From: JAPPOI01 sp028818055
GTDB taxonomy: Bacteria; Pseudomonadota; Alphaproteobacteria; Rhodobacterales; Rhodobacteraceae
Direction: 5' to 3'
NCBI GenBank assembly: GCA_965267405.1
Contig: OZ253954.1
Coordinates: forward strand, 2,666,001 to 2,730,000
DNA length: 64,000 nt
In this document: one piece after another, positions 47,183-56,400 of the stretch
How positions within the stretch are numbered: the stretch's first letter is position 1
Layout of the letters: every line of letters starts with the position of its first letter
Notes under the pieces: generated by a model
Seen by the model: only the letters and a program-made list of their open reading frames with translations
Told to the model about the DNA's origin: nothing
Databases searched by the model: none
Program-made: the position numbers and the translations under genes

Positions 47183-48090
47183 GGGTCGTTGCATTCCTAA
47201 TTGCGATACTTGCCGCAGGCCCGGCGCTTTCTGATTGCGTGGCGCAGCGATTGTTTGTGCTGAATTCTTTCGAGGGCAACGGCTGGTATGTTGAAGAAGA
47301 GGGTGCGCTTCGCGACGATGACGGGACGTGCACGATCCAAGATCTGAAACTGGTTGAAGACTCGCTTGCATTCGAGATCGCTTCTTTCATTTGGCGGCTC
47401 GAGGGCTTGGACAATCTCGCAACAGGAGAAGGTGTCGTCTCGCTCACGTCCCGGCTGGACGACTTGCGCATGGTCCCACAGGTCGATGACCCGTGGGTCG
47501 GCTATATGCTTCGGCAGCAGAACCTTCGCAATTTGATTGACGCAACGCTTTTCGCTTCATGGGATGTGGGGGCTGGCGAAGTCGAACTTGGAACACTTGC
47601 GATTGAATTCCCTGGTGACAACGCGATCGAACTTGATCTTCGCGTGCAAGGTATCACGCCAGCACTTTTCGCGGGGACAATAGGCGATCTTTCCGCGATG
47701 CAGGTTGAGTACATCGCCTCCAAAGTAACCAATCACGGATTTGCCGACGGACTTATCCTCGGGACTCTGATTGGGCGCATGGCAAGTGTTCCCGGGTCGC
47801 CTGATACCGTCATCGAGGGCACCAAGCGAAGTGTGCGGGATTTCGTCGAAACACTGCCAACAACCATTTTTGATACGGACAGCAAAGAAAGCCTTTTACT
47901 TTTGATTGAGGAAGCGCCGGTGCCATGGGGCTCGCTTTTTTTGTCTCTGACCGCCGATCCGCCAATTCCAGTGTCACGCTTCGTGGCTTCGGGACTTGCT
48001 CCGAACCCGTTTGAAGCCGACACGCTTGAGAAGACATTCGCGGGCGCGGAAGTCACGGTGATCTACACACCTGCGGCGGAGCCCAAGTGA
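47179..48090 (+). CDS. Secreted protein of unknown function
   Basis: 303 residues, starting at an ATG that overlaps the ftsY stop. Residues 1-18 form a signal peptide (MRVVAFLIAILAAGPALSD). The mature protein has no evident membrane segment except weak hydrophobic stretches; PWGSLFLSLTADPPIPVSRF and VQGITPALFAG are notable. It is acidic and likely periplasmic. I do not recognise a domain. It overlaps the EamA gene by four bases, and the ftsY-to-EamA series is probably one transcript. Confidence 0.77.
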
Positions 48091-48986
48091 GTGCTTGGCT
48101 GATATCGCTGGAAGGCACTGAAGCTGGGAAGCAGGTTGCCCTGTTCCTCGCTTTGATGGCCGCTTTCCTGCACGCGCTATTTGGGGCCCTGCAAAAGGGC
48201 AAATATGATCCTTACACCACGCGAACGGCAATTGATGCCAGCTATGCGCTGATCATGCTGCCTGTTGCTTTGTTTTTGGTGCCTTGGCCAGAACCCGAGG
48301 TTTGGTCATTGTTCGCGATCGCGTGGGTCATCCATGTTGGCTACAAACTGCTGCAAGCGTCTGCCTACAGCTATGGTGCCTACACGGTTGTCTATCCCGT
48401 GGTTCGCGGCACTGGTCCGGTCTTTACGGTCATCGGCGCTGGGATTCTGTTTGGCGAGACATTTGGCGGCATTCAATGGCTGGGCGTTGCGACGCTGGCT
48501 TCAGGCATTCTTGGCTTGGCGGTTTATAACTTGCGCCATGTCACCAGTGAACGCGCTTTGCTGCCGCGTGCGTTGGGCTTGGCGGTTTTGACGGGCGGGT
48601 TTGTCGCGCTTTATACGACTTGGGACGCCTTCGTGATCCGTGCCACTGCTGACCCTCTTACGTTCGTGGCGTGGTTTTTCTTCCTTGATGGGCTGGCATT
48701 TCCGATTGCCTATTTGATTTGGCATCGCGGTCGGGTTCCGCGGCCTTTCGCACCGCTTGCGAAACTGGGTATAACGGGCGCAATCGTGGCGATTTTTTCC
48801 TTTGGTGGCATCATGTTGGCGACGCGACTGGACAAAGTAGGCGAGGCTGCAGTTTTGCGGGAAACCAGCGTGGTTTTTGCAGCTCTGATCGCGTTCTTGC
48901 TTTGGGGTGAACGCGTTGGGCCGCGCCGATTGTCGTTAATGGGTCTTATCGCGCTGGGCGCAGTCTTGGTGGAATGGGGCGGTTAG
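48087..48986 (+). CDS. EamA/DMT-family transporter
   Basis: 299 residues from a GTG at 48087 (GTGA overlap with the previous stop). Ten hydrophobic segments and two EamA halves are visible (e.g. YGAYTVVYPVVRGTGPVFTVI, and DKVGEAAVLRETSVVFAALIAF). Substrate unknown. Next gene is yciB after 39 bases. Confidence 0.87.
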   Translation: MSAWLISLEGTEAGKQVALFLALMAAFLHALFGALQKGKYDPYTTRTAIDASYALIMLPVALFLVPWPEPEVWSLFAIAWVIHVGYKLLQASAYSYGAYTVVYPVVRGTGPVFTVIGAGILFGETFGGIQWLGVATLASGILGLAVYNLRHVTSERALLPRALGLAVLTGGFVALYTTWDAFVIRATADPLTFVAWFFFLDGLAFPIAYLIWHRGRVPRPFAPLAKLGITGAIVAIFSFGGIMLATRLDKVGEAAVLRETSVVFAALIAFLLWGERVGPRRLSLMGLIALGAVLVEWGG

Positions 48987-49025
48987 CCGTTGCAGGCCAC
49001 CCCATGACGCACTAACTCACTGGGC

Positions 49026-49640
49026 ATGGAAGAAAGACCGCTGAACCCCGTTGTAAAACAAGTCCTCGATCTGGGACCACCGATCCTGTTCTTCATCGCG
49101 TATTTAAGAATGCGCGATCAAACGTACACCATTGGGGGCACGGACTATGATGGGTTCATCGTAGCGGCAGCGATATTTGTTCCAATTCTACTGGTGAGCA
49201 TCGGCATACTGTGGAAGCTCACGGGCAAACTTAGCCGTATGCAGGTCTTCACGGCCGTAATGGTTGTGATCTTTGGCGGCCTGACGGTCTGGTTCAACGA
49301 CGAACGCTTCTTCAAGATGAAGACGACCTTGGTCTACGGCCTTTTTGCAGTGATCCTTGGGATCGGGCTTGCGCAAGGGCGGTCGTATCTGGCGTGGGTC
49401 ATGTCCGAGTTTCTGCCGATGGCGCATGAAGGCTGGATGATTTTGACAAGAAGATTGGCCGCTTTCTTCGCAGGTCTGGCCGTCGCGAATGAAGTTGTTT
49501 GGCGGACGATGTCGACGGATGCGTGGGTCAAGATCGAGACCTTTGGCTTCCCGATCTTGATGTTCATCTTTTTGTGGCTGCAAATCGTCTCTCTTCATCG
49601 GTTTGTCGATGATGAGACACCAGAGCCCGGCGACGGTTAA
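49026..49640 (+). CDS. Inner-membrane septation protein A (YciB/IspZ)
   Basis: 204 residues. The start NPVVKQVLDLGPPILFFIAY and the five to six membrane segments with GGLTVWFNDERFFKMKTTL, GWMILTRR and VANEVVWRTMSTDAWVKI match the YciB/IspZ family. It acts in cell-envelope integrity and septation in E. coli. It follows the EamA gene closely on the same strand. Confidence 0.93.
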   Translation: MEERPLNPVVKQVLDLGPPILFFIAYLRMRDQTYTIGGTDYDGFIVAAAIFVPILLVSIGILWKLTGKLSRMQVFTAVMVVIFGGLTVWFNDERFFKMKTTLVYGLFAVILGIGLAQGRSYLAWVMSEFLPMAHEGWMILTRRLAAFFAGLAVANEVVWRTMSTDAWVKIETFGFPILMFIFLWLQIVSLHRFVDDETPEPGDG

Positions 49641-49660
49641 CTGAGAGACTGCTGTTCGAC

Positions 49661-50374
49661 CTATTTCTGGCCGAACATGACCTTGTTGGCTTTTTCCTTT
49701 TCTTCGTCCGTTTGCTTGCGATTTCGCAGATCTTCCCGCAAGGCTTTACCTTTTTGAACGGCCGGTCGTTGCCAAACTTCGTCCAGCCAACGGGCAAAGT
49801 GCGGTTTGTCGTCCAGCGTCTGCTCTTGCCCTTGCCAATTCTGAGCCCATGGCCAAATCGCCATGTCCGCGATCGAGTAGAAATCGCCTGCCACAAATGC
49901 ATTTTCCGCGAGCCGGTCGTTCAACACGCGATAAAGACGTCCAACTTCGTTGCGGTATCTATCCTGAGCGTATGGCAGAACCTGAGGCGGGTTCAGTCCC
50001 GGCGCATACTTCAGAAAATGGTGCGCCTGACCTGCCATTGGTCCAATGCCGCCCATCTGCCACATTAGCCATTGATCAACGACAATCGAGTCTCGTTCCG
50101 ATTGGCCGTAGAACTGGCCGGTTTTCCGAGCGAGGTATTGCAGAATCGCGCCTGACTCAAAAATTGAAATTGGGTCACCGTCAGGTCCTTTTTGATCGAT
50201 GATTGCCGGCATCCGGTTATTAGGTGAAAGCTTCAGGAATTCGGGTTCAAACTGATCGCCCTTGCCGATGTCCACCAGATGAAGGTTGTAGTCCAACCCC
50301 ATTTCTTCCAATGCGATGCTGATTTTCCAACCATTCGGTGTTGGCCAATAATATAGGTCAATCGGTGCAGACAT
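49661..50374 (-). CDS. Glutathione S-transferase family (YfcG/GstB-like)
   Basis: 237 residues. The thioredoxin-like N-terminal domain begins LYYWPTPNGWKISIALEEMG and has NNRMPAIIDQ and SIFESGAILQYLA. The C-terminal helical domain follows (QWLMWQMGGIGPMAGQAHHF). This TPNG-type start is found in Nu-class/YfcG proteins, which reduce disulfides with glutathione. Convergent with yciB. Confidence 0.9.
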   Translation of the reverse strand: MSAPIDLYYWPTPNGWKISIALEEMGLDYNLHLVDIGKGDQFEPEFLKLSPNNRMPAIIDQKGPDGDPISIFESGAILQYLARKTGQFYGQSERDSIVVDQWLMWQMGGIGPMAGQAHHFLKYAPGLNPPQVLPYAQDRYRNEVGRLYRVLNDRLAENAFVAGDFYSIADMAIWPWAQNWQGQEQTLDDKPHFARWLDEVWQRPAVQKGKALREDLRNRKQTDEEKEKANKVMFGQK

Positions 50375-50493
50375 GAGTTCTCCTTAACGTTCTGAGGAAG
50401 AATGGTGTTCCTTTCGGAAGAGGCAAGTGAAAACACCGTGAGGCCTTTGCCTGCTCTTGACGTCTTGCCGTTAGCACAGTACCCAAAATTCAT

Positions 50494-50548
50494 CGTGGCG
50501 ATTTGTTCACCGGATTGCGGGCCACGTTAAAAAATTCCGCTAAAGAGG
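50494..50548 (+). promoter_or_regulatory. SAM-II riboswitch (metA-element)
   Basis: The pseudoknot motif is recognisable: GTGGCGATTTG, CCGG..TTGCGGGCCACGTTAA, and GCTAAAGAGG at the end. These are hallmark segments of alphaproteobacterial SAM-II elements upstream of methionine genes. SAM binding would lower metZ expression when methionine is plentiful. An intrinsic terminator hairpin lies directly downstream. Confidence 0.88.
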
Positions 50549-50562
50549 TCAGGGACGGTTTC

Positions 50563-50599
50563 GCCCCCGGCGCTCACGCGGTGGGGGCTTTATTTTTGG
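50563..50599 (+). terminator. Intrinsic terminator between SAM-II riboswitch and metZ
   Basis: The hairpin GCCCCC(GGCG)...GGGGGC at 50563-50588 is followed by TTTATTTTT, upstream of the AAAGGAGG ribosome site. It offers transcriptional attenuation controlled by the riboswitch. The SD lies outside the hairpin. Confidence 0.78.
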
Positions 50600-50614
50600 A
50601 AAGGAGGCGTCCCC

Positions 50615-51796
50615 ATGCCACAGGATTGGAAAAAACGCACGAAGCTGGTGCATGGCGGCATTCGACGCAGCCAATACGGCGAAGTTGCCGAGCCGATTTT
50701 TCTGACACAGGGATTTGTTTACGACAGCGCTGAGCAGGCCATGCAGCGCTTCGAAGATGCCGGCGATGATGAATTCATCTACGCGCGTTACGGAAACCCT
50801 ACTGTTCGCATGTTCGAAGAACGCATTGCGCTCTTGGAGGGCGCAGAGGATGCCTTTGCAACCGCCAGCGGAATGGCGGCCGTCAATGCTGCATTGGTGT
50901 CCATGCTGAAAGCCGGGGATCATGTTGTGTCGGCGCGGGCGCTATTCGGGTCCTGTTTGTACATTCTGGAAGAAATCCTGACCCGTTACGGGGTCGAGGT
51001 GACATTCGTCGATGGTACCGACCTTGATGCTTGGCGCGCTGCCGTCAGGCCAGACACCAAGGTCGTTTTTCTTGAAACGATGTCCAACCCGACGCTCGAA
51101 GTCATTGACCTTAAGTCTGTCGCTGAGATCGCGCATGATGTCGGTGCAACAGTGATCGTGGACAACGTATTTGCGACACCAGTGTTTAGTCAGGCAATTG
51201 AGCTTGGAGCGGACGTGGTAGTTTATTCGGCCACCAAACATATCGACGGTCAGGGCCGTGTTTTGGGTGGCGTCGTTCTGGGAACGCGGGAATACATCCG
51301 CAAAACCTTGGAACCCTATCTGAAGCATACAGGTGGCGCGATGTCGCCATTCACTGCGTGGCTATTGCTTAAAGGGCTGGAGACACTGGAATTGCGCGTT
51401 CGGGCGCAAGCTGATGGTGCAATGGCGATCGCCGAGGCGCTGCAAGGCAACCCGAAACTGACTAGGGTCGTTTACCCCGGATTGCCGGATCATCCGAATT
51501 TCGAAATCGCACAAGAGCAATTGGAGCGGGGCGGTACCGTCATCGCCTTAGAAGTCGATGGTGGCCAAGCCGCTGCCTTCCGCTTCTTGAATGCGCTTAA
51601 GATTGCGGTGATTTCTAACAATCTTGGTGACGCCAAAAGCATCATTACGCATCCAACCACCACTACCCATCAACGCCTAACGGAAGAACAAAGAGCAGAG
51701 CTCGGTATCACGCCTGGTCTTGTGCGGCTGTCGGTTGGCATTGAGGATCCGGACGACCTGATTGCGGACATTAGCCAGGCGCTTGACGCGGTATGA
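50615..51796 (+). CDS. metZ: O-succinylhomoserine sulfhydrylase
   Basis: 393 residues with an AAAGGAGG site before the ATG. This PLP enzyme makes homocysteine from O-succinylhomoserine and sulfide. The PLP lysine is in VVYSATKHIDGQGRVLGG, and ARYGNPTVRMFEERIALLEGAE and SNNLGDAKSIITHPTTTTHQRL are characteristic for the Cys/Met metabolism family. Its riboswitch and position support the methionine role. MetB/MetC activity is less likely. ATGA overlap couples it to the GNAT gene. Confidence 0.94.
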   Translation: MPQDWKKRTKLVHGGIRRSQYGEVAEPIFLTQGFVYDSAEQAMQRFEDAGDDEFIYARYGNPTVRMFEERIALLEGAEDAFATASGMAAVNAALVSMLKAGDHVVSARALFGSCLYILEEILTRYGVEVTFVDGTDLDAWRAAVRPDTKVVFLETMSNPTLEVIDLKSVAEIAHDVGATVIVDNVFATPVFSQAIELGADVVVYSATKHIDGQGRVLGGVVLGTREYIRKTLEPYLKHTGGAMSPFTAWLLLKGLETLELRVRAQADGAMAIAEALQGNPKLTRVVYPGLPDHPNFEIAQEQLERGGTVIALEVDGGQAAAFRFLNALKIAVISNNLGDAKSIITHPTTTTHQRLTEEQRAELGITPGLVRLSVGIEDPDDLIADISQALDAV

Positions 51797-52284
51797 GCGC
51801 GATCATCGTTCGCAGCAGTCGGGAGTCTGATCTCGAGGCGCTGGGCGCGCTGTTTCACCGAAGCGTGCGCGAGGGGGCCAGTCGCATGTATTCGCCAGAA
51901 CAGTGTGCCGCATGGTCGCCCATGGTTCCTGCCGGTGACGCATGGCGCCAAAGATTGGCGCCACTGGATACGGTCGTTGCCGAACGCAACGGCTGCATCA
52001 TCGGATTCATGTCGTTTGAACCCAAGGATGGCTACGTCGACTTTGCCTTCGTCGCCCCAGAGGAAATGGGGAAGGGCGTTGCCGCCTCGCTTTACGCAGT
52101 CGTTGAAGGCAGGGCCCGATCTTTGAGGCTTGAACACATCACCACCGAAGCCAGTGAACTTGCGCGGCCATTCTTTGAAAAACAGGATTGGAAGGTCTCA
52201 GAGCGACAAGAGATTGTTCGCCAAGGCGTGACGTTGCACAATTATCGGATGTCGAAAACACTTGCCCCGGTAGTTCAGCAATGA
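51793..52284 (+). CDS. GNAT-family N-acetyltransferase
   Basis: 163 residues. The acetyl-CoA core is seen in FVAPEEMGKGVAASLYAVVEGRARSLRL (the GKG-type loop) and IIGFMSFEPKDGYVDFAFV. The acceptor is unknown. It overlaps metZ by four bases and the amidotransferase by four bases, so it is in the same operon. Confidence 0.88.
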   Translation: MSAIIVRSSRESDLEALGALFHRSVREGASRMYSPEQCAAWSPMVPAGDAWRQRLAPLDTVVAERNGCIIGFMSFEPKDGYVDFAFVAPEEMGKGVAASLYAVVEGRARSLRLEHITTEASELARPFFEKQDWKVSERQEIVRQGVTLHNYRMSKTLAPVVQQ

Positions 52285-53015
52285 AGCCATTCTTGATCCT
52301 TCAACTCAGACCGGAAGATGACGCTTCGGACAGTGAGTTCCGGGCGTTTCTGGAGAAGGGCGACATCTCCCAAGATCGAACTGTAAGGGTTCGACTGGAG
52401 CGCGACCCATTACCGGCAAACCTGTCGTTGGATGACTTTGCCGGCGTTGTTCTTGGCGGCGGTCCGGGCTGTGTAAGCGACGATCCGGCCACTCGATCAC
52501 CTGATGAGGCGCGGGCTGAAGCAGCCATCCTTTCTCTGATGCCGGAAATCAGCGAAAGAGACTTCCCATTTATGGGCTGCTGTGCAGGCATCGGAATCCT
52601 TGCGCATTATCTGGGTGGTGACGTTTCAAAGGCGCGCTTTGGCGAGCCGGTGGGGCCGGTAGAATGTCAGGTCACGAACGATGGAGAGAGTGATCCGTTG
52701 TTTACCGACCTTCCAAGCACCTTTGAATCCTTTGTGGGTCACAAGGAAGCGCTGCAGGAGCTTCCGCCCAATTCTGTGCATCTGATGTCATCGGGGCCAT
52801 GCCCATTTCAGATGATCCGCCACAAGTCGAACGTATACGCGACCCAGTTTCATCCAGAGGCCGATGCTGACGTTTTTGCCGAGCGTATCCGAATTTACAA
52901 AGGCCACGGTTACTTTGAACCGGAAGACGCGGAACGGTTGACTAAAGCCTGCTATGCGGCAAACGTCACTGTCCCAAGTGAGATTTTGCGGAGGTTTTTT
53001 GTTCGTTTTCAGTGA
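52281..53015 (+). CDS. Class I glutamine amidotransferase domain protein (GMP-synthase-like)
   Basis: 244 residues from ATG 52281; the frame upstream of it belongs to the GNAT gene. The catalytic Cys is in FMGCCAGIGILAHYLGG, and His-Glu in TQFHPEADADVFAERI. GGGPGCVSDDPATRSPDEAR is the typical early loop. No ATP-pyrophosphatase domain is attached. It probably hydrolyses gamma-glutamyl compounds or is a free glutaminase. It is third in the metZ operon. Confidence 0.87.
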   Translation: MKPFLILQLRPEDDASDSEFRAFLEKGDISQDRTVRVRLERDPLPANLSLDDFAGVVLGGGPGCVSDDPATRSPDEARAEAAILSLMPEISERDFPFMGCCAGIGILAHYLGGDVSKARFGEPVGPVECQVTNDGESDPLFTDLPSTFESFVGHKEALQELPPNSVHLMSSGPCPFQMIRHKSNVYATQFHPEADADVFAERIRIYKGHGYFEPEDAERLTKACYAANVTVPSEILRRFFVRFQ

Positions 53016-53110
53016 ACCAATCTCTAGTCTCACGCGTAAATGGAATGTGAACACTCTGGAAATAAGCTTGAAAAGGCTTAGCTAAGGGGCTCCAGACAAG
53101 GAAGTAATCT

Positions 53111-54211
53111 ATGAACATCCATTCCAAAGATTTCGACCGTGAACCGACCAGAACGGAAGCCAAGGAGGCGTTAGACCTTCTACGCACCTGGGCCAATCTG
53201 GCGGAAAATGACGAGATTGAAACACTGGATCCGGTAATTGCTCGGCTGTTGCCCGGCGAACCGGAAGATTACCCTGCATTTTCAAGGTCATACCCTGATA
53301 CATTTGAGGTGGATTCACGCTATAAATCCACGCTGCCCGACCTTCAAAACGGTCCGGAATCGCTCATCAAAGGCGCGAAACGCGCTATCCAGCACGTCGG
53401 TATTTCGAATTTTCGACTGCCGGTCCGTTTCCGTATGAAAAATGGTGGCGAACGGACATTGGATTCGTCTGTGACCGGGACTGTCAGCCTTGAAGCTGAC
53501 AAAAAGGGAATCAACATGAGCCGCATCATGCGGTCGTTTTACGCCCACGCCGAAGAGGCTTTCAGCTTCGAGGTGATTGAAGCAGCGTTAGACGATTACA
53601 AGTCGGATCTGGAAAGCTTTGATGCCCGCATTCAAATGCGCTTTTCGTTCCCCGTTCAGGTCGAAAGCCTACGCTCGGGACTGACAGGTTGGCAGTATTA
53701 TGACATTGCGCTTGAGTTGATTGAACGGGATGGGGTGCGCAAGCGCATCATGCATCTTGATTATGTGTATTCTTCGACTTGCCCATGCTCATTGGAGCTG
53801 AGTGAACATGCCCGCCGCGAGCGCGGCCAGCTTGCGACACCTCATTCACAGCGGTCTGTCGCCCGCCTTTCGATGGTACTTGATCCCGACGCGGATACGC
53901 TTTGGTTTGAAGATGCCATTGCGATTTGCCGGTTGGCCGTGCCGACTGAAACTCAGGTGATGGTGAAGCGTGAAGACGAACAGGCGTTTGCAGAACTGAA
54001 CGCGGCCAATCCAATCTTCGTTGAAGATGCGGCGCGGCTGTTTGCAGAAGGTCTGCAGGCCGACGTTCGCGTTGGTGATTTTCGTGTGGTCGCGAGCCAT
54101 CAGGAAAGCCTTCACAGCCATGACGCCGTTTCGATTTTGACAGAGGGTGAAACCTTCGAAGCAACCAGTCTCGATCCGCGTTTCTTTGAAACGTTGTTTC
54201 ACGTCGGCTGA
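53111..54211 (+). CDS. folE2: GTP cyclohydrolase FolE2 (type IB)
   Basis: 366 residues. It makes 7,8-dihydroneopterin triphosphate from GTP for folate. The motif YVYSSTCPCSLELSEHARRERGQLATPHSQRS with its Cys residues, AEEAFSFEVIE and SIHSHD-like (ESLHSHDAVS) are consistent with the family's metal site. FolE2 can work with Mn2+ or other metals instead of Zn2+. No FolE1 was seen here. Confidence 0.94.
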   Translation: MNIHSKDFDREPTRTEAKEALDLLRTWANLAENDEIETLDPVIARLLPGEPEDYPAFSRSYPDTFEVDSRYKSTLPDLQNGPESLIKGAKRAIQHVGISNFRLPVRFRMKNGGERTLDSSVTGTVSLEADKKGINMSRIMRSFYAHAEEAFSFEVIEAALDDYKSDLESFDARIQMRFSFPVQVESLRSGLTGWQYYDIALELIERDGVRKRIMHLDYVYSSTCPCSLELSEHARRERGQLATPHSQRSVARLSMVLDPDADTLWFEDAIAICRLAVPTETQVMVKREDEQAFAELNAANPIFVEDAARLFAEGLQADVRVGDFRVVASHQESLHSHDAVSILTEGETFEATSLDPRFFETLFHVG

Positions 54212-54265
54212 TCTTTCATTCTTCCAATTGGTCGGTGTACTGTTCGGCCAATTGGGAGCATTGAA

Positions 54266-54853
54266 GTGCAACAACAAACCTGGACCTGTGATTGCGGAAC
54301 CGTAAATGCGACGGTGCGACCAGCGCGTAAATCTAGGCTTGTTTGCTATTGCAAGTATTGCCGTGGCACGATGCTTCATTTCGACAAAGAAAACGACCTT
54401 GATGGCAAGGGTGGCGCAGAGCTGGTCATGACACTGCCAGAGTGGGTGACGGTCACTCAAGGTTTTGAGCAGGTGAAAGTTTTGCGCCTTTCAAAACGTG
54501 GTGCGGTAAGATGGTACGCCTCGTGTTGCAATTCACCAATGCTGAACATCCATCCAAGTCGGAACTTCCCATATGGCAGTGTCGTTGTTCGCGGGCTCGA
54601 CGATCCAGACGCTTTGGGGCCGATTGCCATGCGGGCGTTTCCCGATCAGGCCTATTCGAACGTGCGCGCTTCCAGAATCGCATTTTACTGGGTGACTATG
54701 CGCGCGTTCGCTAGGGCGGCGCTGGCGCGTTTCAGAGCAGCGCACAAGCAAACTCAATACTTCACGTCGGAAGGGCAGTTCACGAAAACGCCCGAAAGAT
54801 TGGACGACGCCAGACGTACACAAATATTGGGCTTGGACGCGAAAGATCGCTAG
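54266..54853 (+). CDS. Zinc-knuckle protein, DUF6151/GFA-like
   Basis: 195 residues. The N-terminus carries CDCGT and CYCKYCRGTML, and YASCCNSPML lies in the middle; these look like a GFA-fold zinc site, and the family label is a guess from memory. The C-terminal basic region (RAFARAALARFRAAHKQTQYF) is extra. The gene follows folE2 after 54 bases on the same strand. No catalytic activity can be assigned. Confidence 0.78.
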   Translation: MQQQTWTCDCGTVNATVRPARKSRLVCYCKYCRGTMLHFDKENDLDGKGGAELVMTLPEWVTVTQGFEQVKVLRLSKRGAVRWYASCCNSPMLNIHPSRNFPYGSVVVRGLDDPDALGPIAMRAFPDQAYSNVRASRIAFYWVTMRAFARAALARFRAAHKQTQYFTSEGQFTKTPERLDDARRTQILGLDAKDR

Positions 54854-54950
54854 AGGACAATTCTCCGGTCAAATCGCATCAAACAATGACATTTCTCATC
54901 GTTAGCTCTCTAGTTGACTTGCCCATCGTTGGCGGACAAGGCTCGGCCCC

Positions 54951-56399
54951 ATGATTGACTTGCGTCCTGTTGGATACGTGATCGGCCTTTTGGTGGCGGC
55001 GCTGGGCTTTGCGATGTTGATCCCAATGGCGTTGGACTATGCCGTTGGGAACGGTCACGGCTGGCCGTTCGTTGAAAGCGCACTTCTAACGGTTCTGGTC
55101 GGGGTTTTGATGGCGCTGGCGTCGTCAAACAGTGTTGGCGGGCGGTTGACCATCCAACAAACCTTTCTTTTGACCACGGGCGTTTGGTTCGCGCTGCCGA
55201 TTTTCGGAGCGTTGCCATTCATGTTGGGCGCGACTGAAGCGTCACCGGCCGACGCCTTTTTTGAGGCGATGTCGGGTCTGACAACAACTGGCTCGACAGT
55301 TTTCAGCGATCTCGATGAATTGCCGGAAGGGCTGCTGTTGTGGCGATCAATGCTGCAATGGTTTGGTGGCATCGGCATTATTGTGGTTGCGATGGTCTTT
55401 CTGCCCGAACTGCGAGTGGGCGGTATGCAAATCTTCCGCTCGGAAGCCTTTGATACAGCCGGAAAAATCTTGCCACGGGCCGCCGAGATCGCGTCCAGGA
55501 TTTCGATCGTTTACGTCGTTCTGACCATGCTGTGTGTGCTGGCCTACATCGGTGTGGGCATGACATTCTTTGATGCGGTGAACCACGCATTCACGACGAT
55601 ATCGACTGGTGGCTTTTCCACGCATGACGCGTCTTTTGGTACTTTCAAGGGCGCGGCAGAATACGTTGCCGTGGTCTTCATGTTACTCGCCAGTCTGCCC
55701 TTCGTTCGCTATGTGCAGATGCTGGCGGGTTCGAGCAAACCCCTGTTTGTCGACAGCCAGATACGTGTCTTCTTCGCGGTCATGGTCACGGTAGCAGTCG
55801 GGCTTGCGTTTTACCGGATTGCCGTCAACGGATCCGGCGCCGAGACTTCGTTTCGCGAAGCGCTGTTCAATGCCACGTCGATCATGACCGGCACTGGCTA
55901 TGCGAGCACAGATTATCAACTGTGGGGCGCTCTACCGGTTGCCGTGTTCTTTTTGATCGGATTGATCGGTGGGTGTGCGGGCTCTACTTGCTGTTCTGTC
56001 AAGATTTTCCGCTATCAACTTTTGTTTGCGGCAATCGTCACGCAAATTCGGCGCATTCACTCGCCGCATGGGGTGTTCAATCTGAAGTATGAAGGCCGCA
56101 CCGTGACCGAGGACGTGGTTTCGTCGGTCATGGCGTTTTTTACGATCTTCATTTTCTCAATTGGTGTGCTTTCAATCCTTCTGAGCGCGACAGGGCTGGA
56201 TTTTGTCACGTCGCTCAGTGGTGCAGCCACTGCGATTGCAAATGTTGGCCCGGGTTTGGGCGATACAATTGGACCGGAAGGCAACTTTGGGTCGTTGAAT
56301 GATCCCGCAAAATGGCTGCTGTCGGCCGGTATGTTGATTGGCCGTTTGGAACTTCTGGCGGTCTTCGTGATTTTCACCATTAGATTCTGGAGGGTCTGA
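54951..56399 (+). CDS. TrkH-family potassium uptake protein
   Basis: 482 residues with about ten membrane segments in four selectivity-filter repeats (SGLTTTGSTVF, STGGFSTHDASFG, MTGTGYASTDY, ATAIANVGPGLG). TrkH imports K+ with TrkA, which is not seen nearby. It ends one base before the ATG of the next gene. Confidence 0.93.
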   Translation: MIDLRPVGYVIGLLVAALGFAMLIPMALDYAVGNGHGWPFVESALLTVLVGVLMALASSNSVGGRLTIQQTFLLTTGVWFALPIFGALPFMLGATEASPADAFFEAMSGLTTTGSTVFSDLDELPEGLLLWRSMLQWFGGIGIIVVAMVFLPELRVGGMQIFRSEAFDTAGKILPRAAEIASRISIVYVVLTMLCVLAYIGVGMTFFDAVNHAFTTISTGGFSTHDASFGTFKGAAEYVAVVFMLLASLPFVRYVQMLAGSSKPLFVDSQIRVFFAVMVTVAVGLAFYRIAVNGSGAETSFREALFNATSIMTGTGYASTDYQLWGALPVAVFFLIGLIGGCAGSTCCSVKIFRYQLLFAAIVTQIRRIHSPHGVFNLKYEGRTVTEDVVSSVMAFFTIFIFSIGVLSILLSATGLDFVTSLSGAATAIANVGPGLGDTIGPEGNFGSLNDPAKWLLSAGMLIGRLELLAVFVIFTIRFWRV

Positions 56400-56400
56400 G

